A stretch of DNA of 11,951 nt from Actinomycetota bacterium (GTDB taxonomy: Bacteria > Actinomycetota > Actinomycetes > Nanopelagicales > Nanopelagicaceae): assembly GCA_005787645.1 (NCBI GenBank), contig SYAM01000098.1:1-11951 (forward strand), in the 5' to 3' direction. Below, in pieces: positions 1-5,690 of the stretch. The position numbers and the translations under genes are program-made. The notes beneath the pieces were generated by a model. It ran no database searches. It had not been told where the DNA came from and saw only the letters and a program-made list of their open reading frames with translations. The first letter of the stretch is position 1; every line of letters starts with the position of its first letter.

Positions 1-22
1 CCAGGATCAAACTCTCCAAAAA
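1..22 (-). rRNA. rrs: 16S rRNA, 5' end only
   Basis: Read on the minus strand, positions 15-1 give AGAGTTTGATCCTGG, the nearly universal start of bacterial 16S rRNA. By alignment with the E. coli numbering, where AGAGUUUG begins at nucleotide 8, the mature 5' end should fall near position 22. Only about 22 nt are present and the gene continues beyond the left edge. It lies downstream of tyrS and in the same orientation, preceded by an actinobacterial-type rRNA leader. The exact mature end is inferred, but the identity of the gene is not in doubt. Confidence 0.9.
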
Positions 23-31
23 TTCTTTTGG
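16..31 (-). repeat. Perfect inverted repeat across the 16S mature 5' end
   Basis: On the minus strand CCAAAA, GAAT and TTTTGG form a perfect 6-bp stem with a 4-nt loop. The predicted mature 16S 5' end (near 22) falls at the loop/stem boundary, so the structure could form in the precursor but not in mature rRNA. A role in processing or leader folding is inference. Confidence 0.5.
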
Positions 32-33
32 TG

Positions 34-56
34 TGTTTGCCTAGCAGAGTCAAACA
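34..56 (-). repeat. Leader hairpin just upstream of 16S
   Basis: On the minus strand TGTTTG (56-51) and CAAACA (39-34) form a 6-bp stem around an 11-nt loop, directly preceding the inverted repeat at the 16S start. It is probably part of the folded pre-16S leader. The partner strand of the long RNase III processing stem would be downstream of 16S, outside the window, so its place in that stem cannot be judged. Confidence 0.35.
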
Positions 57-140
57 ACTGTCGTTATTTGTCTTCTACCAAAGGAATCGTGACATTCTCC
101 AAAGTACTGACCATGATCACTTGCGTGAGATGGGCAGCTC

Positions 141-173
141 AAAAAGAATGCCGACGAGTTAAAAATTGGCATT
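141..173 (-). terminator. Terminator-like stem with T-run inside the rRNA leader
   Basis: On the minus strand AATGCC (173-168) and GGCATT (152-147) form a 6-bp stem with a 15-nt loop, followed by C and five T (145-141). This resembles a weak intrinsic terminator. It lies just downstream of the boxA/boxC block, which recruits the Nus antitermination complex, so read-through would be expected in rRNA transcription. It may equally be a leader or processing stem: mycobacterial leaders also have a hairpin after boxC. The long loop and short stem keep confidence low. Confidence 0.35.
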
Positions 174-180
174 GACTTTA

Positions 181-204
181 TGGCACGCTGTTGAGTTCTC
201 AAGG
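181..204 (-). promoter_or_regulatory. rRNA boxA/boxC antitermination block (NusA site)
   Basis: The minus strand contains CCTTGAGAACTCAACAGCGT (204-185), a block conserved in actinobacterial rRNA leaders. Its core GAACTCAACAG (198-188) differs at one position from GAACUCAAUAG, the M. tuberculosis leader RNA that I recall being solved in complex with the NusA KH domains. Its distance upstream of 16S also fits. The element should be transcribed and bound by NusA/NusB-type factors to prevent premature termination in the rRNA operon. The exact border between boxA and boxC is not certain. Confidence 0.75.
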
Positions 205-205
205 T

Positions 206-288
206 ACGGATGCGCACTCGACAAAACATTCTCATGTTTGGATGAGGGCTCACTTCTAACTCACATTTGGCAAGACGCACGGATGCGC
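206..288 (-). repeat. 10-bp direct repeat in rRNA leader
   Basis: GCGCATCCGT occurs on the minus strand at 288-279 and again at 215-206, 73 bp apart. Each copy is followed within a few bases by CTTG, and the second runs directly into the boxA/boxC block. No function is known to me. Confidence 0.5.
224..239 (-). promoter_or_regulatory. boxB-like hairpin with GAGA loop
   Basis: On the minus strand AAACAT, GAGA and ATGTTT form a perfect 6-bp stem closed by a GNRA-type tetraloop. It lies about 20 nt upstream of the boxA/boxC block, where mycobacterial leaders have their boxB hairpin. The structure is seen directly; the boxB role rests on position. Confidence 0.45.
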
Positions 289-368
289 CAACTTCATCGA
301 GTGGAAGTGTGCTGAACGGCCAGTTTCGACTTACGCCCTATAACTGTCCGCTTCTCAGCGAGGGGGAA

Positions 369-398
369 AGGCTATGCCCTGGGCGGGTAAGGGGTCAA
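369..398 (-). promoter_or_regulatory. Putative rRNA operon promoter
   Basis: On the minus strand TTGACC (398-393) and TAGCCT (374-369) are separated by 18 bp. TTGACC matches five of six bases of the vegetative -35 consensus, and TAGCCT has the T-A-T anchors of the -10, as in mycobacterial rRNA promoters. The downstream stretch is C-rich, fitting a stringently controlled discriminator, and a start near G359 is plausible. No other pair of this quality was seen between tyrS and the boxA block. The -35 overlaps the descending arm of the stem at 391-436. Confidence 0.55.
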
Positions 399-436
399 AT
401 CGGGCTCTTTGCCCCTGCTCCAGGCAGATTTACCCC
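391..436 (-). terminator. GC-rich stem after tyrS, possible terminator
   Basis: Starting 8 nt after the tyrS stop, GGGGTAAATC (436-427) pairs with GATTTGACCCC (401-391) over ten base pairs with one bulged G. The 25-nt interior can fold further (GGGC/GCCC around AAAGA). No T-run follows (TTACCC comes next), so it is not a canonical intrinsic terminator. TTACCC (390-385) can also pair with GGGTAA of the ascending arm, giving an alternative fold. It may attenuate read-through from tyrS into the rRNA promoter. Confidence 0.4.
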
Positions 437-444
437 AGATGACT

Positions 445-1725
445 CTAAGCTAACACTGCCCCGAGTTCGCGCTTGCCCTTACGTAAGAGTATCAAATTAC
501 CTCTTATTAATTGGTTTTTCTGCAAGATGGCGCTCTCATCGGTGAGGCGCTCGTTGTTGACATACGCCCCGCCCTCCTTGACCAGGCGTCGGGCAGCGGA
601 CTTGGAGTCGCAAAGGCCGGATTGGGCAAAGGCATCGATAGCCAAGAGCCCCTCCGCAAAGGGGGTATTCGGCAGCGCTTGGGCCGCCGCTGCGAGCGTG
701 GGGCCGTCTACCTCCAACAAATCACCCTGTCCGAAGAGCGCTTTTGACACCTCTTCCACTTTAACCATTGCATCGTTTCCGTGAACTCGTGCAGTGACAT
801 CGCGCGCCAAATAACGGGCCGCGTTACGAGCGCCAGGATTCTCGGTAACTTCTTTTTCCAACGCCGCGACCTCATCTCGCGAAGCAAATGTGAAAATCTT
901 TATGTAAGCGATGACATCACGATCATCAACGCCAAACCAATATTGATAAAACGCATAAGGTGAGGTCAATTCGCCATCAAGCCAGATAGTGCCGGTAGCG
1001 GTCTTGCCGAATTTTGTTCCATCAGCCTTTGTAACCAATGGAACTGTGAGGCAATGAGCGCTGCCCTGTTCCACCTTTCTAATGAGATCAAGGCCAGCGA
1101 TGATGTTCCCCCACTGGTCACTGCCACCTATTTGTAGGGTGCAGTTATGGCGACGAAATAGCTCGAGGAAATCAAAACCTTGGAGTACTTGGTAAGAAAA
1201 CTCGGTGTAAGAAATTCCATTTGCGTTGAGTCGAGATGAGACTGAATCTTTCGCAAGCATCTGGTTAACGCTGAAGTGCTTTCCAATATCACGTAAGAAT
1301 GCAATAGCCGAAAGTGGGGCGGTCCAATCAAGATTATTTACCACTAACGCGCCGGTCTCTGACTGATTGAATTCTAGATATGGCTCTACTTGTCTCCTGA
1401 TTCTTGCCACGAAATCTGCGACTACGCTCTCATTATTGAGAGTCCGCTCTTCAGATCTTCCACTCGGGTCACCCACTAAACCTGTTGCACCACCTACTAG
1501 AGCAATCGGACGGTGCCCTGCCATTTGAAAACGTTTCAACACCAACAAGACTGCAAGACTTCCGATATGAAGACTGGGCGCGGTTGGATCAAAGCCGATG
1601 TAGAGGGTGATTGGGTCTTTATCGAGAGCCGCAATCAGCTCATTTCGATCAGTTGTCTGGGCAATCAATCCACGCCACTGGAGATCATCAATGAACTTTT
1701 CTCCGCGGAGAGTTTTGGCGCTCAT
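445..1725 (-). CDS. tyrS: Tyrosyl-tRNA synthetase
   Basis: Class I aminoacyl-tRNA synthetase that charges tRNA-Tyr in the cytosol. The chosen start (MSAKTLRG) gives 426 residues, normal for the family. It lies 10 nt after a strong GGGGGAG site; an in-frame start further upstream would add 23 unconserved residues inside argH. Visible: YIGFDPTAPSLHIGS (42-56) with the HIGH signature at 53-56 reading HIGS; the tyrosine pocket QIGGSDQWGNI (198-208); the KMSKS equivalent KFGKT (238-242), as in Bacillus TyrS; and a C-terminal S4 RNA-binding domain (about 360-426) with SKSAARRLVKEGGAYVN. It starts five bases after the argH stop, so it is probably cotranscribed with the arg genes. It is the last protein gene before the rRNA operon. 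Identity is certain; the start is very likely. Confidence 0.96.
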   Translation of the reverse strand: MSAKTLRGEKFIDDLQWRGLIAQTTDRNELIAALDKDPITLYIGFDPTAPSLHIGSLAVLLVLKRFQMAGHRPIALVGGATGLVGDPSGRSEERTLNNESVVADFVARIRRQVEPYLEFNQSETGALVVNNLDWTAPLSAIAFLRDIGKHFSVNQMLAKDSVSSRLNANGISYTEFSYQVLQGFDFLELFRRHNCTLQIGGSDQWGNIIAGLDLIRKVEQGSAHCLTVPLVTKADGTKFGKTATGTIWLDGELTSPYAFYQYWFGVDDRDVIAYIKIFTFASRDEVAALEKEVTENPGARNAARYLARDVTARVHGNDAMVKVEEVSKALFGQGDLLEVDGPTLAAAAQALPNTPFAEGLLAIDAFAQSGLCDSKSAARRLVKEGGAYVNNERLTDESAILQKNQLIRGNLILLRKGKRELGAVLA

Positions 1726-1730
1726 CGTGC

Positions 1731-3209
1731 TCAGACTCCCCCTCTGCGTGTGTTTCGTGTCCCCCGTTTGATCCCGGTTTCCACTTCGCCCCATATTTTT
1801 GCCAGGGCAGCCACCCGCTTGGTATTTGCACGTTTGGCCGCGGAGACCAGCGTACCTAACTCAGATAATTGCATGACAAGTGCGGCAGGAGCGGTGCCCC
1901 CTCTGCTCTTTCGGGAAGCGACTGCAGCCTCCACCGTCAGCGCTTTGAATACATCCTCCGCAAATAATTTGTTGAGCGATTGGTAATCCCCCAACGTGAG
2001 TTCCTCAAGGCCCAGATTCTTTTGCTCAGCCAGGGCCACCGCCTTGCCAGAAATCTCATGGGCTTTTGCAAAAGGTAGACCTTTGCGGACGAGATAATCT
2101 GCGACTTCGGTGGCTAATGCGAAGCCAGAAGTTGCCCCTGACAACATTCGCTTTTCATCAAATTCCGTGCTCTCCACCATTCCGATGATCGCTGGAAGTA
2201 AAAGCATCAAGGTGTCGATCGAGTCAAAGACTGGTTCTTTATCCTCCTGCAAATCGCGGTTGTATGCGAATGGCAATCCTTTGAGCACCACCAACAAGGC
2301 GGTGAGGTTTCCCACCAAACGTCCGCTCTTACCGCGAGCAAGCTCGGCAACATCCGGATTCTTCTTCTGAGGCATGATTGACGAACCTGTGGAATAAGCA
2401 TCATCTAATTTTGCCCATCCAAATTCGCTAGAACTCCAGAGAATCCATTCCTCTCCAATTCGTGAGAGATGGATCCCAATCATGGCGGTAATAAAGAGGA
2501 ATTCCGCAGCAAAATCCCGGTCGCTTACAGCATCGATACTGTTGCCTGACGAGGATTCAAAGTTGAGCGCTTTAGCAGATGCTTCTGGATTTGCAGAGAG
2601 CACGCTACCGGCAAGAGCGCCCGCGCCAAGTGGACTTACACCAGTTCGTGACCACCACTGTTCTAGGCGTTCGACATCTCGAAGGAGAGCATGAGCATGC
2701 TTGGCCAATTCATGACCGAAGACGATGGGTTGCGCATGTTGCAGGTGAGTGAAGCCAGAGGCATATGCATGATCGTACTTCTTCGCCTGCTTGATGAACG
2801 ATTCAATCAATTTGAGCAAGTGTGATACCAAATCTCCACTCGCGTCTCGAAGGTAAAGACGGAGATCGGTTGCAATTTGATCATTGCGAGAGCGACCAGC
2901 TCTAAGTTTTCCAGCAAGTTCACCGATTCGATCCCCGAGCACCCGCTCAATAACTCCATGGAGATCTTCATCATGAATTGAAGGCGTTATCAATCCTTTC
3001 GCAATATCCTTTCTCAGTAGATCTAGTGCATTCTCGATCTTCTTTCCTTCGCTGGCAGAAAGAACTTTGCTCTTTACCAAATTTCGACAATGTGCTTTGC
3101 TGCTGACGATGTCGTAAGGTGCCAAACGCCAATCGAAATGCACGCTACGTGAGAGCGCTGCCATAGCATCTGCAGCATTTGACGAGAATCTGCCACCCCA
3201 CAGAGTCAT
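1731..3209 (-). CDS. argH: Argininosuccinate lyase
   Basis: Last step of arginine synthesis: cleaves argininosuccinate to arginine and fumarate; fumarase/aspartase superfamily, normally a homotetramer. The 492-residue protein begins MTLWGGRFSS, the usual ArgH start. Visible: AGRSRNDQIATDLRLY (104-119), SGFTHLQHAQP (151-161) with the catalytic TH pair, PLGAGALAGS (193-202), and the flexible signature loop GSSIMPQKKNP (275-285). RKSRGGTAPAALVMQL lies near the C-terminus. A basic tail of about 35 residues after this makes it slightly longer than usual (about 455-480). The ATG overlaps the argR stop as ATGA, and GAGGTGG at the end of argR can serve as ribosome binding site. ArgG, which makes its substrate, is not encoded in the window although argG is the usual neighbour. 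Confidence 0.97.
   Translation of the reverse strand: MTLWGGRFSSNAADAMAALSRSVHFDWRLAPYDIVSSKAHCRNLVKSKVLSASEGKKIENALDLLRKDIAKGLITPSIHDEDLHGVIERVLGDRIGELAGKLRAGRSRNDQIATDLRLYLRDASGDLVSHLLKLIESFIKQAKKYDHAYASGFTHLQHAQPIVFGHELAKHAHALLRDVERLEQWWSRTGVSPLGAGALAGSVLSANPEASAKALNFESSSGNSIDAVSDRDFAAEFLFITAMIGIHLSRIGEEWILWSSSEFGWAKLDDAYSTGSSIMPQKKNPDVAELARGKSGRLVGNLTALLVVLKGLPFAYNRDLQEDKEPVFDSIDTLMLLLPAIIGMVESTEFDEKRMLSGATSGFALATEVADYLVRKGLPFAKAHEISGKAVALAEQKNLGLEELTLGDYQSLNKLFAEDVFKALTVEAAVASRKSRGGTAPAALVMQLSELGTLVSAAKRANTKRVAALAKIWGEVETGIKRGTRNTRRGGV
1736..1742 (-). promoter_or_regulatory. Strong ribosome binding site of tyrS
   Basis: GGGGGAG on the minus strand lies inside the last codons of argH, 10 nt before the ATG at 1725-1723. 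It decides the tyrS start in favour of this codon over an in-frame one at 1794 and implies efficient re-initiation after argH. No convincing promoter was seen just upstream of it. Confidence 0.7.
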
Positions 3210-3757
3210 GATGAGCCACCTCGATTCTTTACCCTTCCAATATTCTTCCCGGTTTCATCGAGATTTTCGGTATCAACATCCTCAGCTAATGAAGATAAAT
3301 ATGTGAGTACTTCGTCAGACTTGAATTTCTCATTCACTATGACCATGACCGTGTCATCTCCAGCTATAGTTCCAATAATTTGAGAGAGCACACCAGCGCG
3401 TGTTGCTCGATCGATGGCACTTGCCAAAAGTTGCGCCCCGCCAGCCGGCGTGCGCAACACAAGAAGATTACCGCTACTTTGGATGGCAACCAGAAGCTCA
3501 TTGAGCAACTTTGCTACTCGATAAAGCGGCTCTTCAGGATTCTCGCTGACTAGTTGATAACGCAACGCCCCCTTACTATCGCGACCGCGGACCGCCCCAA
3601 TTTCCTCAAGATCGCGACTTGCCGTAGCTTGCGTGACAGTAAATCCAGCCGTGCGCAAAAGTTCTACCACCTCTGCTTGAGAATGAATTAACCCGGCAGA
3701 TATCCACTCTCGAATCCGCTCTTGTCGTGAGATCTTGGTGTGCACTACGCCACTCAT
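3206..3757 (-). CDS. argR: Arginine repressor ArgR
   Basis: Arginine-responsive transcription regulator; in the family, hexamers bind pairs of ARG boxes when arginine is present. The 183-residue protein has an N-terminal winged helix-turn-helix (about 8-75) with SQAEVVELLRTAGF (26-39) and recognition helix VTQATASRDLEEIG (41-54). The C-terminal oligomerisation and arginine-binding domain (about 80-155) includes GGAQLLASAIDR (106-117; Q109 and D116) and GTIAGDDT (129-136; D134, D135), which correspond to the E. coli arginine ligands. A charged tail from about 158 is longer than in most homologues. The ATG overlaps the argD stop as ATGA and follows GGAG (3766-3763). Its likely operator lies before argC, the first gene of the same operon, so it probably represses itself. 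Regulation is inferred; identity is certain. Confidence 0.96.
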   Translation of the reverse strand: MSGVVHTKISRQERIREWISAGLIHSQAEVVELLRTAGFTVTQATASRDLEEIGAVRGRDSKGALRYQLVSENPEEPLYRVAKLLNELLVAIQSSGNLLVLRTPAGGAQLLASAIDRATRAGVLSQIIGTIAGDDTVMVIVNEKFKSDEVLTYLSSLAEDVDTENLDETGKNIGRVKNRGGSS

Positions 3758-4905
3758 CGCTGCTCCGATAACACAAGTGCCAACTTTGAAAGGAAAAATT
3801 CGACATCAGCCGGACTTGTGATTAGCGCGGGAGCAATGCGAAGAGTGTTGGGTTTGGGAGCATTGACCAGGATTCTCTCTTCTTCTAATCGCTTTTGAAT
3901 TAACTTTGCATTTTCCGAAAAAAGTTCAATGCCAATAAGTAGCCCAGCACCGCGCACTTCTTTTACCCCAGGAATCTTGGAACCTTGGTCTACTAAAGAA
4001 TTTCCCAGTGCCTTTACCTGATCAAGAATCTTTTCGCTCTTGATAGTAGTGATCGCAGCCAGAGCCGCAGCAACCGAAGTAGGACTTCCACCAAATGTCG
4101 TGCCATGGCTTCCCGCTTGCAAAAGCGCTGCAGCTTTTCCAATCCCAATGGTGGCGCCCAGAGGCAATCCACCTCCTAATCCCTTAGCAAGTGTGATGAG
4201 GTCAGGAGTGATTCCTTCGCTCTGATAGCCAAACCAATTTCCTGTTCGACCCATGCCAGTTTGAACCTCATCAACTGTCATAAGGGCACCTGTTTGATAA
4301 CAACGCTCTCTGATTGCCGCAAGAAAACCTTTGGGTGGCACAATCACTCCGGCTTCACCCTGAATTGGCTCGACGATTACCATGGAGGTCCGTTTATTGA
4401 TGCCACGCTTGAGCGCAGCCACATCACCAAATGGCAGAAAGGTCACGCGCGGTATCAATGGTTTGAAGGGTGCACGCTTACTCTCTTGACCTGTCATCGA
4501 AAGTGCACCCATGGTTCGCCCATGAAAACTATTGGTAAATGCGACTACTCGGGTACGTCCAGTTAAACGAGAAATCTTAAGAGCTGCTTCATTCGCTTCA
4601 GCCCCTGAGTTGCAAAAGAATGTTCGGGCGCTCTGGTCACCAACAAGGTCTTGTAACTCTTCAGCAAGAAGCAATCCTTGAGGATGGGCATAGAAATTAC
4701 TTATATGGGTGAGTTGGTGTAACTGTTTGGTCACGGCATCGATGATTATCGGATGGGCATGTCCAAGAATGTTGGTAGCGATTCCTCCTAAGAAATCTAG
4801 ATATTCCATACCCTTGGTATCCTGAACTTTGTTGCCGCGACCAGATACCAATGTCAAGGTTGGTGTGCCGTAGTTCGCCATGAAAACTTCATCCCAGTTC
4901 TTCAT
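3754..4905 (-). CDS. argD: Acetylornithine aminotransferase
   Basis: PLP-dependent class III transaminase that converts N-acetylglutamate semialdehyde to N2-acetylornithine with glutamate as amino donor; family members often also serve lysine synthesis as DapC. The 383-residue protein shows YLDFLGGIATNILGHAHP (35-52), the PLP phosphate-binding FCNSGAEANEAALK (97-110), SFHGRTMGAL (126-135), VEPIQGEAGV (178-187), the PLP-ring aspartate in VDEVQTG (211-217), and Schiff-base lysine K241 in TLAKGLGGGLPLGA. GTTFGG follows further on. Length is slightly short for the family (about 390-405) but nothing essential is missing. The ATG overlaps the argB stop as ATGA; a second in-frame ATG eight codons later is possible but less likely. 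It is followed directly by argR, so the argF often found at this point is absent. An ornithine or GABA aminotransferase is excluded mainly by context. Confidence 0.95.
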   Translation of the reverse strand: MKNWDEVFMANYGTPTLTLVSGRGNKVQDTKGMEYLDFLGGIATNILGHAHPIIIDAVTKQLHQLTHISNFYAHPQGLLLAEELQDLVGDQSARTFFCNSGAEANEAALKISRLTGRTRVVAFTNSFHGRTMGALSMTGQESKRAPFKPLIPRVTFLPFGDVAALKRGINKRTSMVIVEPIQGEAGVIVPPKGFLAAIRERCYQTGALMTVDEVQTGMGRTGNWFGYQSEGITPDLITLAKGLGGGLPLGATIGIGKAAALLQAGSHGTTFGGSPTSVAAALAAITTIKSEKILDQVKALGNSLVDQGSKIPGVKEVRGAGLLIGIELFSENAKLIQKRLEEERILVNAPKPNTLRIAPALITSPADVEFFLSKLALVLSEQR

Positions 4906-5690
4906 GCGGTAATTACCGTTCCCTGATCCATATTGATTGCGTCTAATAACGCATTGGGAACTCTGCCGTCGATGATTTGAGCGCTCTTTGCTCCCATTTT
5001 TATCGCATGTAAACAGGCAGCAATCTTAGGAATCATGCCGTCAGAAAGATTGGGCAACAGTGCTTGCGCTTCGTCATAAGTAATCTGTGCGACAAATGAA
5101 TCCATGTTGGGCCAATCCCTCAACAATCCAGGGACATCCGTGAGAAAAATTGCTCGTTCCACCTGTAGCGCTCCAGCCAAAGCGCCGGCAGCCGAATCTG
5201 CATTTACGTTGTATGGAATTCCCTTTTTGTCAGCAGAAATAGGAGCGACTACTGGAATGAAGCCCTCTGCGAGTAGCGAGGTAATAATTTTCGTATTGAT
5301 TGTGACAATCTCTCCGACTTGGCCGACATCAATCGTTTCTCCCGTGCCACTCTTGCTAAGTTTTTCCACGATGAACAACTGCGCGTCACGACCAGTAATA
5401 CCCACAGCAGCACCCCCGGCTTGGATGAGCGAATTGGTCACATCGCGGAGAACTCGACCAGTGAGCACCGTCTCTACTACATCCATCATTTCGGGAGTCG
5501 TGACCCTTAAACCAGCAACAGTCTTGGTAGAGATTGATCGAGTTTTCAATTCTCTTTCAATTTGTGGCCCACCACCATGCACAACAACTACTTGCTCGCC
5601 ATGTTCTACCAAATTCACGACATTTGCTGCGAAAGAGAGAGCTAGTTCTTCATTGACCATTGCATGACCGCCGTACTTAACAAGAATCAT
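4902..5690 (-). CDS. argB: Acetylglutamate kinase, short form
   Basis: Amino-acid kinase that phosphorylates N-acetylglutamate with ATP, the second step of the pathway. The 262 residues contain VKYGGHAM with catalytic K5, HGGGPQI (38-44), the substrate arginine in LRVTT (R62), NVNADSAAGALAGAL (161-175) and the nucleotide-site lysine K222 in DGMIPK. Homologues with ArgJ are typically about 290-300 residues, with an N-terminal helix before the first strand; here the protein starts at that strand. Reading upstream in frame for about 20 codons gives no ATG, GTG or TTG and no family-like sequence, because that stretch is the argJ 3' end. The C-terminus ends ALLDAINMDQGTVITA in place of the usual LLEIFTxxGxGT. 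Its length and start resemble E. coli ArgB (258 residues, dimeric, not arginine-inhibited). Start and stop overlap both neighbours by ATGA. Confidence 0.95.
   Translation of the reverse strand: MILVKYGGHAMVNEELALSFAANVVNLVEHGEQVVVVHGGGPQIERELKTRSISTKTVAGLRVTTPEMMDVVETVLTGRVLRDVTNSLIQAGGAAVGITGRDAQLFIVEKLSKSGTGETIDVGQVGEIVTINTKIITSLLAEGFIPVVAPISADKKGIPYNVNADSAAGALAGALQVERAIFLTDVPGLLRDWPNMDSFVAQITYDEAQALLPNLSDGMIPKIAACLHAIKMGAKSAQIIDGRVPNALLDAINMDQGTVITA

Larger units (their letters stand above)
23..444 (-). other. tyrS-16S intergenic region: rRNA promoter and pre-16S leader
   Basis: About 420 bp without a supportable protein gene or tRNA. In the transcribed direction it holds a GC-rich stem after the tyrS stop, a promoter-like pair TTGACC/TAGCCT, a hairpin with a GAGA loop, the actinobacterial boxA/boxC block, a stem followed by five T, several short hairpins and then the 16S 5' end. 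Short open frames exist on both strands (for example 50-280 minus and 267-545 plus), but they resemble no known protein and cross these conserved RNA elements. The region is therefore read as promoter plus transcribed leader. Confidence 0.75.

Noticed and set aside
117..128. Small TCAC-GCAA-GTGA hairpin in the rRNA leader
   Set aside because: Four base pairs only; likely chance or part of general leader folding.
50..280. 76-codon open frame in the rRNA leader, minus strand
   Set aside because: It runs through the conserved boxA/boxC block and leader hairpins, has no recognisable domain and no ribosome binding site worth noting.
336..345. CCTATAACTG on the plus strand as a -10 element
   Set aside because: No matching -35 and no plus-strand gene follows.
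267..545. 92-codon plus-strand frame across the tyrS-16S gap
   Set aside because: Low-complexity shadow crossing the rRNA promoter and tyrS 3' end; no family resemblance.
445..1794. Longer tyrS start at 1794 (23 extra residues)
   Set aside because: The extra N-terminus is encoded within argH, is unlike TyrS, and the ATG at 1725 has a strong ribosome binding site and gives the normal family length.
4907..4918. 12-bp perfect palindrome CGGTAATTACCG just before the argD start
   Set aside because: A few perfect 12-bp palindromes are expected by chance in 12 kb; it encodes the argB C-terminus, has no loop for an RNA hairpin, and does not fit the ARG box.
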